A stretch of 64,000 nt of DNA, taken from assembly GCF_003865135.1 (NCBI RefSeq), contig NZ_BHZC01000001.1:8556001-8620000 (forward strand). Direction: 5' to 3'. Origin of the DNA: Streptomyces chrestomyceticus JCM 4735 (GTDB lineage: Bacteria > Actinomycetota > Actinomycetes > Streptomycetales > Streptomycetaceae). Below the pieces are notes generated by a model, which saw only the letters and a program-made list of their open reading frames with translations, did not search any database and was not told the origin of the DNA. Shown in pieces: positions 8,428 to 15,581 of this stretch. Both the position numbers and the translations under genes were made by a program. Every line of letters starts with the position of its first letter. Position 1 is the stretch's first letter.

Positions 8428-9186
8428 CTACCGCACCGCCACCAGCACCGCGTCCTCGCCGAACTGCCAGACCGGCGCGGCGTGCCGGAAACCGGCCCGG
8501 CGCAGCAGCCGTACGTGGTGGGACAGCGGCAGCCCGTTGTGCACGCTGTGCGCCGTGTGCCGGGCGCGGCGGGCGGTGAACGGGCCGGCCAGCTCCGGGT
8601 CGGCGGCGGCAGCGGCCCACCAGGCCGCCCAGTCCTCGCGGCCGGGCGGCCGCTGCCGTTCGGCCCGCCGCAGCCCCACCTGTGCCGCCACCTCCGCCGC
8701 CCGGTCGCCCCGCGGGCTGCGGAACCGGTCGCTGTTGACGAGCACACCGCCGGGCCGGACGAGGCCGGCGAGGTCCTCGTACGCCCGGCGCAGCGCGTCC
8801 GGCGCCAGGCAGTGCAGGGCCGTCGACGAGACCGCCGCGTCCAGCGGCCGGTCCAGGCCCAGGGCGCCGGTCCAGCCGGCCGCGCCGACCGGCGCCTCGA
8901 CGAACCGCACCGCGTCGCCGTGGTGGGCCCGGCCCAGCGCCAGCAGGACGGGGTCCTTGTCCACCGCCACGACATCGGCGCCGGGCAGCCGCCGGGCCAG
9001 TCGCGCGGCCAGCGATCCGGGCCCGCACCCCAGGTCCAGGACCAGGGACCGCTCCTGCTGCGCGGTGACCTTCTCGACGGCGTCCGCGACGACCGTGAAG
9101 CGCTCCTCACGGTCGATCGCGTACCGCTGCTGCTGTCGTTCCCACCGCCGCACCCACAGGGCGGCCGTAGCCGTGCTCAGTCCCAT
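8428..9186 (-). CDS. class I SAM-dependent methyltransferase
   Basis: A 252-residue Rossmann-fold methyltransferase. Motif I is VLDLGCGPGSLAARLARRLP (about 49-68), followed by the acidic loop VVAVDKDP, post-I, and the SSTALHCLAPDALRRAYEDL segment typical of small-molecule methyltransferases. The acceptor is unknown. It is monocistronic. A 15-bp palindrome resembling the actinobacterial Zur box lies about 60 bases upstream of its ATG, so zinc-responsive repression is possible. A Glu/Gln/Arg-rich N-terminal helix (WVRRWERQQQRYAIDREERF) precedes the fold. Confidence 0.88.
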   Translation of the reverse strand: MGLSTATAALWVRRWERQQQRYAIDREERFTVVADAVEKVTAQQERSLVLDLGCGPGSLAARLARRLPGADVVAVDKDPVLLALGRAHHGDAVRFVEAPVGAAGWTGALGLDRPLDAAVSSTALHCLAPDALRRAYEDLAGLVRPGGVLVNSDRFRSPRGDRAAEVAAQVGLRRAERQRPPGREDWAAWWAAAAADPELAGPFTARRARHTAHSVHNGLPLSHHVRLLRRAGFRHAAPVWQFGEDAVLVAVR

Positions 9187-9244
9187 CCGGTCGCGCCACC
9201 TCAGCCGTCTCGCACCTGTCCGCCGGTGGCCCTCAACCTACAGG

Positions 9245-9259
9245 TGAAAACGGTTTCCA
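9245..9259. promoter_or_regulatory. Zur-box-like palindrome
   Basis: TGAAAACGGTTTCCA is a near-perfect palindrome (TGAAAAC, G, GTTTCCA; one mismatched pair). It matches the general TGNAANNNNTTNCA layout of actinobacterial Zur operators. It lies upstream of the methyltransferase gene and just past the end of the divergently placed PLP operon. Assignment to Zur is an inference. Confidence 0.45.
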
Positions 9260-9296
9260 ATGGCGTGCTGTCACTCCAAAGGGGTCACTCCCCAGG

Positions 9297-10508
9297 TCAG
9301 GCGCACGCTTCCAGCACGTCCAGCAGCCGGTCGATCTCCGCCGGAGAGTTGTACGCGTGCAGGCTCACCCGGACCGAGTGCTGCCGCTCGCCCCCGCTGC
9401 CCTGGCACAGACTGTCGGAACGGACCATGAACCCGTGGTCGAACAGGGCGAAGCCGAGATCGCCCGAGTCGATGCCGCGATGCCGGAAGGTCACGATCCC
9501 CTGCCGCCGCTGGACGTCCGCGTCCGCCGCCAGACTGCGTCGGCAGCCCACGACCTCGTACGCGGGCAGGTGACGCAGCCCCTCGGTCAGGCGGGCGGCC
9601 AGCGCCGCCGCCCACCGCTCGACGCGGCCGGTCCCCACCGAGTCCAGCCAGTCGAACGCGGCCAGCAGGCTCCGGATGCCGGTGGTGTTGGGGCTGCCGT
9701 CCCACCCACCGGGCACGAAGGCCGGGCCCCGCGCGTTACGGGCCCACACGGCGCCGGAACCGGGCAGCGCCAGGGCCTTGTGCCCGGAGAAGACGGCGAA
9801 GTCCACGTCCAGGTCGGCCAGCGACACCGGGATATGGCCCACGCTCTGCGCCGCGTCCAGGCAGATCGGCACGTCCGGGCCGACCGCCTGCCGGATGCGG
9901 TGCACGTTCATGTCCCCGCCGTAGACGTGATGGACATGGGTGACTGCCACGAAACGGGTCCGCGGACCGGCCAGCGAGGCCAAGGCCGCCGGGTCGTAGT
10001 CGCCGGACCCCGCCTGGTACGGCATCGGGCGGACCCGTATCCGCAGACCCTGCCGGGCCAGCAGGTCCCGCACCTCGAGCCACGGGACGATGTTCGCCTG
10101 GTGGTCGGCGAGCGGGACCACGATCTCGTCGCCGTCGGACAGGTGGCCGGCCAGCCAGTCGTGGGCGACGGCACGCAGTCCCGCCGTCGCCCCGCTGACG
10201 AAGTGGACCCCGGACCGCTCCGGGTCCGGATCGCCGAGGAATTCCTTGATCCGCTGCCGGGTCTCCTCGACCAGTGCCGTGGTCCGGTTGGCCCAGGTGT
10301 AGGTGCCCCGCCCGGCGTTGGCGTTGCCGGTGGTGAGGTAGTGCTGCACGGCGTCCAGCACGGCCTGCGGCTTCTGCGTCGTGGCGGCGTTGTCCAGGTA
10401 GGCGAGCTGCGGGGCGCCCGTGATGATGGGGAACTGGGCGCGTACGCCGGTGTGCCAGGCGTGCAGTTCGTCCAGCGCCGCGGTGGCGGGCACGTTCGTC
10501 GTGGTCAT
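9297..10508 (-). CDS. class V aminotransferase, cysteine-desulfurase (SufS-like)
   Basis: A 403-residue fold-type I PLP enzyme. The Schiff-base Lys is K244 in FSGHKALALPG, and the cofactor-binding Asp/Gln pair is in CLDAAQSVGH (217-226). The C-terminal SDSLCQGSGG (about 365-374) places Cys368 where SufS-type desulfurases carry the persulfide-forming cysteine. The likely reaction is removal of sulfur from L-cysteine, though the loop differs from the classical GHHCAQP, so another beta-elimination or aminotransfer is possible. It is the last gene of a four-gene operon, six bases after a gene carrying a rhodanese domain that could accept the persulfide. Confidence 0.85.
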   Translation of the reverse strand: MTTTNVPATAALDELHAWHTGVRAQFPIITGAPQLAYLDNAATTQKPQAVLDAVQHYLTTGNANAGRGTYTWANRTTALVEETRQRIKEFLGDPDPERSGVHFVSGATAGLRAVAHDWLAGHLSDGDEIVVPLADHQANIVPWLEVRDLLARQGLRIRVRPMPYQAGSGDYDPAALASLAGPRTRFVAVTHVHHVYGGDMNVHRIRQAVGPDVPICLDAAQSVGHIPVSLADLDVDFAVFSGHKALALPGSGAVWARNARGPAFVPGGWDGSPNTTGIRSLLAAFDWLDSVGTGRVERWAAALAARLTEGLRHLPAYEVVGCRRSLAADADVQRRQGIVTFRHRGIDSGDLGFALFDHGFMVRSDSLCQGSGGERQHSVRVSLHAYNSPAEIDRLLDVLEACA

Positions 10509-10514
10509 CGGCCG

Positions 10515-11867
10515 TCACTCCCGTACCAGCGGAGCGCCCGCGTCGCGCCAGGCGATGATCCCGCCGCGCAGACTGCGGACATCGGGGTGGCCCATGCGGG
10601 CCAGCAGCGCGGCGTACTTCGCGGACTGCTCGCCGACCGGACAGGCCAGCAGCACGGGCCGGCTCTTGCTGAACGGCAGCCCGCCGCGCACCAGTTCACC
10701 GAAGAGCTCGTCGACGATGTTGACCGACCCGGCGATGTGCAGCGCGGTGTAGGCGAACGGGCTGCGCAGGTCCACGACGAGCGGCCGGTCGTGCTCGATC
10801 CACCGGCGGGCGTCCTCGACGCCGATGTCCGGCGCCCCGCGCACCTCGGCGTCGGAGACAGTGGCCACGGAGTTCGGCTGCGGCGGCCGGCCCAGCAGCT
10901 CGGGCCGCCGCTGCCGTACGTACCCGAGATAGCTCTCGATGCGGTCGCACACGATGAACACGGCGGTCCGGCGCCCGGCCGGGCGGTCCGGGTCGGAGTC
11001 GGGGCCCGGCGCCGGGCCGTCGTCCAGCTCCCGCAGATGCCGCACGGCACCGAAGTACGCGGCCCCGCTGGTCGGCCCGGCCAGGATGCCGCACCGCCGG
11101 GCCAGCGTCAGCATCCCGTCGATCGCCTCGTCGGCGGTGACGGAGGCGATCGTGCCGTACGTGCCCGGGTCGAACAGGCCGACCTCCTGCACCTCGTCGA
11201 TGGTGCGGATGCCCGGCACGAAGTCCGCCTTGTGCGAGACCAGCCCGACCACCTCCACCCGGGGGTCGTGCTCCCGCAGCACCCGGGCCACCCCGGTGGA
11301 CGAGCCGGCCGTGCCCACACAGGCGATGAACCAATCCGGTGCCCGGCCGTCCAGATCCTTGACGATCTCCGGGCCGGTGCCCTCCACATGGGCCTGGGTG
11401 TTGCGGTCGTTGTAGTACTGGTCCGTGTAGAGGTAGGCGCTGCCCGGCTCGGTGAGGGTCTGGTGGAAGGCGGTCAGCGGGTCGTCGGTATTGGTCGGGT
11501 CGAGGCACTCCGTCTGCCCTGGCAGCTCCTCGACCTCCGCGCCCAGCAGCAGGAGCAGATCCTTGATCTCCGGTATGCGCATCCGGTTCGTGACGGTCTT
11601 GAACGGCACCCCGTGCATACCGGCGAGCACGGCCAGCGCCTTGGCCGTGTTGCCGCTGGACAGTTCGATGACGGTGCGGTCCTCGTCAGCGGCGGCGGAG
11701 AGCCCCGGGCGCACCATGTTCCAGGCCGCCCGGTCCTTGACCGAGCCGAACGGGTTGAGCATCTCCAGCTTCGCGTACAGATCGATGGTGCGCAGGCCGT
11801 GCACGGACGGATCGATGCGTACGAGCGGGGTGTTGCCGATGGCGTCGGTGATGCGCTCGAACCTCAT
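10515..11867 (-). CDS. cysteine-synthase-like PLP enzyme fused to rhodanese domain
   Basis: A 450-residue fusion. Residues 1-320 are a fold-type II beta-replacement enzyme: GNTPLV (11-16), PLP Lys44 in NPFGSVKDR, the ELSSGNTAKALA substrate loop, and a glycine-rich phosphate loop VGTAGSSTG. Residues about 345-450 form a rhodanese domain with a Cys-containing active loop, ACPVGEQSAKYAALL, and DLRSPFAYTALHIAGSVNI. ATG at 11867 overlaps the stop of the upstream gene (ATGA), so translation is coupled; longer in-frame extension lacks similarity. A sulfur-carrying rhodanese fused to a beta-replacement enzyme suggests delivery of sulfane sulfur to an amino-acid acceptor. It recalls rhizobial y4xP; that is recollection, not a search. 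Confidence 0.85.
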   Translation of the reverse strand: MRFERITDAIGNTPLVRIDPSVHGLRTIDLYAKLEMLNPFGSVKDRAAWNMVRPGLSAAADEDRTVIELSSGNTAKALAVLAGMHGVPFKTVTNRMRIPEIKDLLLLLGAEVEELPGQTECLDPTNTDDPLTAFHQTLTEPGSAYLYTDQYYNDRNTQAHVEGTGPEIVKDLDGRAPDWFIACVGTAGSSTGVARVLREHDPRVEVVGLVSHKADFVPGIRTIDEVQEVGLFDPGTYGTIASVTADEAIDGMLTLARRCGILAGPTSGAAYFGAVRHLRELDDGPAPGPDSDPDRPAGRRTAVFIVCDRIESYLGYVRQRRPELLGRPPQPNSVATVSDAEVRGAPDIGVEDARRWIEHDRPLVVDLRSPFAYTALHIAGSVNIVDELFGELVRGGLPFSKSRPVLLACPVGEQSAKYAALLARMGHPDVRSLRGGIIAWRDAGAPLVRE

Positions 11868-13495
11868 GCAGACCCTTTCGTCCGGCGGTTCACGTGCGGC
11901 CAGTACTGTTCGTCCAGGCACCAGTGCCAGGAGGCGTCCTCCCGGCCGGTGTCGTCGGCCGGCCCGTCCTGCCATACGGCGACCTTGCGGGCGACGGGCT
12001 GCTGCTGCGCCTCGTCGGCGCTGAAGTCCATGCAGTACCCGGCGGTGTTGGCGAATGCCAGCAGGTCTCCGGGGCGCGGTGCGCTCGGCAGGTGGACCGC
12101 GCGCCGCGTGATCATGTCGGCCTCCAGGCAGAGGTTGCCCGCGAGGTAGCAGGTCACCGGCCCGGTGTCCGGGGCGCCGCCCGGCGCGGTGCGCGGGACG
12201 AGGACCGGGTCGACCAGGACGCCGTGCTCCTCCAGGCCGATGTCGTCGGCGTTCGCGTCCAGGCGCACGAGGAGGTGGCCGGGGCCTGTGCGGCCGGCGG
12301 TGCCCGCCCGGTCGGCGTTGTCCGTACGGTCCGAGGGCTCCGGACGGTCGTCCGTGGCTTCCCTACGGTCCGAGGGTTCCGTATGGTCCGTGGCTTCCGT
12401 ACGGTCCGTGGCTTCCGTACGGCGCACCTCCAGCACCCGCGCCAGCGTGACCCCGCACTGGTCCACCAGCGCGCGCCCGGGTTCCGTGTGCAGCTCGTAC
12501 AGGTTCTCCAGCAGCAGGGTGGCCAGCGGGCGGCCCAGGGAAGGGGCGGGGAGCGAGAGGAGCGTGTCCAGGTACTGGGCGCCGGCGGTCGGCCGGTGGG
12601 CCGGGTACAGCGCGAGGGCGCCGCGCAGTGTGCCGTTCTCGTTGCGCAGCCCGTAGGTGTGGCGGCGCCAGGTCATGGGCGGGCGGGTGCCCAGCGCGGC
12701 GTTGGTCAGCTCGGTCGTGTACCGCTGCCACTGGGCGCCGTCGGCGAGGTAGTCGGTGCCGAAGCCGCCGCCGATGTCGACGGCGCGCGGGGTGAAGCCC
12801 CGGGCCCGGCACGTGTCCAGGGCCTTGACGCACCCTTCGAGCGCCACCGCCTTCTCGGCCGGGCTGGTCGTGTCGAGGTGGTAGCCCACGCCGGTCAGCT
12901 CCACCGCGTCGCGGTGCCGTTCCACCGACTTCAGCAGGCCGTCCAGCTCCGCCTCCGCCGTGCCGAAACGGCTCTGCCGGGTCAGCAGCCGGACACCGGG
13001 GGCGCAGAAGCCGGAGAGCCGCAGCAGGATGCGGAGGCGGGGGAGACCGTAATCCCGCACCAGGGCGGCGAGTTGGCCCAGTTCCGCCGGGCTGTCGATG
13101 TTCACGGTGGTGCCGGAGCGGGCCGCCAGCCACAGGAACTCCGGGTTCTTCGGCCCGGTCGCCATGATGCGGTCCGGTACGAACCCGGAGCCCAGGGCGT
13201 GCTGGAGTTCGCCGAGGGAGGCGACGTCCACGGCGGCTTCCGTGGCGGCGAGCCGCCGTACCAGGGCGCTGGAGCGGTTCGCCTTGTGCGCGAAGAAGAT
13301 GCCGCCGCTGAGGTGGTGCCGGCGGTAGACGGCCCGGAAGGCGGCCAGGTTCTCGGCTATGCGGTCCGGCAGCACCACGTTCAGCGGCGACCCGAGCCCG
13401 CCCGCGAGCGTATGGAGAAACGTCCTTGCGCGCAGCAGGGACGCCAGCCGGGACTCCAACCGCGGTTCGAGGTACAAGGGAACGTCCATACGCAA
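11864..13495 (-). CDS. decarboxylase-fold (alanine-racemase/DAP-decarboxylase type) PLP enzyme, Y4yA-like
   Basis: A 543-residue fold-type III PLP enzyme. Lys71 in FFAHKANRSS is the cofactor lysine, the phosphate site is DIGGGFGTDY, and the substrate-side CLEADMITRRAVHLP matches the DAP/ornithine decarboxylase C-terminal barrel. Between the barrel and sheet domains (about 380-420) is a low-complexity insert of repeated (R/D)TEATD and EPSDR units, encoded by a tandem DNA repeat. It lacks the usual length and order of LysA and looks closest to the family named after rhizobial Y4yA. It overlaps the cysteine-synthase/rhodanese gene by four bases and follows an amino acid permease. Substrate unknown; possibly an amino acid modified by its neighbours. 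Confidence 0.8.
   Translation of the reverse strand: MRMDVPLYLEPRLESRLASLLRARTFLHTLAGGLGSPLNVVLPDRIAENLAAFRAVYRRHHLSGGIFFAHKANRSSALVRRLAATEAAVDVASLGELQHALGSGFVPDRIMATGPKNPEFLWLAARSGTTVNIDSPAELGQLAALVRDYGLPRLRILLRLSGFCAPGVRLLTRQSRFGTAEAELDGLLKSVERHRDAVELTGVGYHLDTTSPAEKAVALEGCVKALDTCRARGFTPRAVDIGGGFGTDYLADGAQWQRYTTELTNAALGTRPPMTWRRHTYGLRNENGTLRGALALYPAHRPTAGAQYLDTLLSLPAPSLGRPLATLLLENLYELHTEPGRALVDQCGVTLARVLEVRRTEATDRTEATDHTEPSDRREATDDRPEPSDRTDNADRAGTAGRTGPGHLLVRLDANADDIGLEEHGVLVDPVLVPRTAPGGAPDTGPVTCYLAGNLCLEADMITRRAVHLPSAPRPGDLLAFANTAGYCMDFSADEAQQQPVARKVAVWQDGPADDTGREDASWHWCLDEQYWPHVNRRTKGSA
12318..12424. repeat. degenerate tandem repeat inside PLP enzyme gene
   Basis: Units close to TCCGTACGGTCCGTGGCT and TCCGAGGGT recur about six times. 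In the minus-strand gene they encode the TEATDR/EPSDR low-complexity insert. The repeat is in frame, so the enzyme is not broken; unit number probably varies between strains. Confidence 0.75.
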
Positions 13496-13627
13496 TACTT
13501 CCCCCGGTACGGACCCCAGGCCACCTCATCCGCGGAACCGGCCGGGGCGGACCGGCCGCGGGCACCGCCTCCCCGCCGCCTCACCGCCATCTTTCCGTCG
13601 CCGGCCCGCCGTCTCCCCGCCGACCGG

Positions 13628-15268
13628 TCACCCGGTGGCGGTACGCGACTCCGTCAGATGCCGGACGCCGGACCGTACGGCCCAGAAGAAGACCGCGACC
13701 GCGAAGACCGCCACCACCAGCGAGTCGTAGGGGGCCGGCAGCCGCGTGGCGCCCCCGAAGCTGCCCAGCCACGACAGCACGGTCAGCACCGCCAGGTACG
13801 TCACCAGCCAGGCACCGGTCCGCAGTTCGGCGAGCAGCGGCAGGCGCCGCCCGGCACCGTCCCGGTCGCCGACGGCGTCCGCCGCGCCGTTCCCGGAGCG
13901 CCGCATGGCCAGGAAGATCAGCAGCCCGGCGAGGACCAGCGGCAGCGCCAGGCGCAGGGTGTGCCAGCCCGACCAGTAGACGAACTCGCTGGCCACCACG
14001 AAGCTGACGGGCGCGATCCAGCGCAGCCCCGGCACCCAGCCGGTGGTGCTGCTCCCCGGATCGGCGAGGAACACGGCGGCGGCGACCGCCGAAGCGCCGT
14101 AGATCAGCAGGTACATGTTGCCCATCACGCTCACGATGTCCTGCCAGCCGCCGAACGGCAGCAGGAAGATCACGATCACCGCGAGGTTGATCGCCAGCGC
14201 CCGGCGCGGCACCCCGAACCGCTCGTTGACCTTCATGAAGAACCTCGGGATCGTGCGGTTCTTGGCGAGCGCGTAGGTGTGCCGGGCGTTGATGGCCACG
14301 CCCACGTACGCCGAGCCGCCGGGGGAGATCACCGCGTCCGCGTACAGCAGGCTGGACAGCCAGTGCAGGTTGAGGATCAACGCGAGCTGCCCGAACGGGG
14401 ACTCGAAGGAGACGCCCTTCCAGCCGCCGCCGAGCACACTCTCGGGAACCGTGAACAGGAACGCCACCTGCAGCGCCAGATACATGGCGACGGCCAGCGC
14501 GATGCCGGTGAGGACGGCGGCGGGGATGGTCTTGCGGGGGTTGCGGGCCTCGCCGGAGAAGTCCAGCGGCGCCTGGAAGCCGTTGACGGAGTAGACGATG
14601 CCACCGCCGGCCAGCGCGGTCAGGCAGGCCGCGTACCCGTACGGCGCGAACCCGCCGTGGTCGGTCAGCCGCCCCTCGTGCCAGCCGGAGGCGATGAGCG
14701 CGATCACGGTCACCACCGGCACCGCGATCTTGAACACCGAGACCAGGTTGTTCAGCCGCGCGAACATCCGTACCGCGTACCAGTTCAGCGCCGTCAGGAC
14801 CACGCTCAGCGCGGCGGCGACGCCCACCCCGGTCAGGGTCAGGGTGTGGCCGCTGTAGAGACCGGGCACGTAGTGCGCGGCGTACTGCATGATCGCGCTG
14901 ATCTCGGCCGCGGTGCCGCCCACCGAGAGCAGCACCGACCAGCCCACCAGGGTGCCGACCAGCCGGCCGCTGGCGAACAGCGGCCAGCGGACCGTACCGC
15001 CGCCCTCGGGCCGCGACGCGCCCAGCTCGATCATGACCAGGGCCACCAGGCCGCACAGCAGACCCGCGCCGATCCAGGACAGCAGGGACGCGGGGCCCGC
15101 CGTCTGGGCCGCGTACAGGGCGGCGAACAGCCAGCCGGACCCCACGATGTTCGAGAATCCGATCGCGGTGAGCCCCCAGAACCCCAGGTCGCGGCGCAAT
15201 CGGCGCTCCTGCGCCACCACGGGCGCACCGGCCTCGTCGACCTCACCCGTCACCTGACGTTCCGACAC
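13628..15268 (-). CDS. APC-family amino acid permease
   Basis: A 546-residue polytopic transporter with about twelve membrane segments. The first helix carries the APC signature GFWGLTAIGFSNIVGSGWLF (about 29-48), which forms the substrate site through its unwound Gly stretch. Further features are the VNGFQAPLDFSGEARNPRKT segment of helix 6 and the following loop. It is the first gene of the operon, 132 bases before the decarboxylase-fold gene, with a hydrophilic N-terminal tail. Probable role: uptake of the amino acid used, or export of the product made, by the three PLP enzymes downstream. Confidence 0.88.
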   Translation of the reverse strand: MSERQVTGEVDEAGAPVVAQERRLRRDLGFWGLTAIGFSNIVGSGWLFAALYAAQTAGPASLLSWIGAGLLCGLVALVMIELGASRPEGGGTVRWPLFASGRLVGTLVGWSVLLSVGGTAAEISAIMQYAAHYVPGLYSGHTLTLTGVGVAAALSVVLTALNWYAVRMFARLNNLVSVFKIAVPVVTVIALIASGWHEGRLTDHGGFAPYGYAACLTALAGGGIVYSVNGFQAPLDFSGEARNPRKTIPAAVLTGIALAVAMYLALQVAFLFTVPESVLGGGWKGVSFESPFGQLALILNLHWLSSLLYADAVISPGGSAYVGVAINARHTYALAKNRTIPRFFMKVNERFGVPRRALAINLAVIVIFLLPFGGWQDIVSVMGNMYLLIYGASAVAAAVFLADPGSSTTGWVPGLRWIAPVSFVVASEFVYWSGWHTLRLALPLVLAGLLIFLAMRRSGNGAADAVGDRDGAGRRLPLLAELRTGAWLVTYLAVLTVLSWLGSFGGATRLPAPYDSLVVAVFAVAVFFWAVRSGVRHLTESRTATG

Positions 15269-15539
15269 CGAACTTCCTCCCTGACGTCCCTACCGACGGC
15301 GCGCGCGGCCCGGACGCGGTGTGCGCCGGCGGATGCGTGCCCCTGCGGATTCTGCCGTTCCGACGCGGTGCGGACGCACGTCACCACGCACGACGCGGCC
15401 TCGGGTGTCCGAAATGCCCGGTCGGGCGGGCAGGGCTCCGGCGGCAACCTCGGTGGCACGCCTGCCGGGAGGGAGGGAGATTACGGCTGTGTGAAATCTA
15501 CGTGCTGTTGTTCGAAACGTCCCCGATCGGGGGGCGCGG

Positions 15540-15572
15540 GACGGGGCGCGGACCACCGCCCCGCGCCCCGTC
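15540..15572. terminator. hairpin terminator after collagenase gene
   Basis: GACGGGGCGCGG pairs perfectly with CCGCGCCCCGTC across a nine-base loop, ten bases beyond the stop of the minus-strand M9-like protease gene. The 270 bases from here to the permease start hold only an upstream region of that operon; I see no gene in them. Confidence 0.75.
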
Positions 15573-15581
15573 GCCCGCCGG

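Noticed and set aside
9357..12149. 930-codon open frame on + strand
   Set aside because: Antisense to the desulfurase-like and cysteine-synthase/rhodanese genes.
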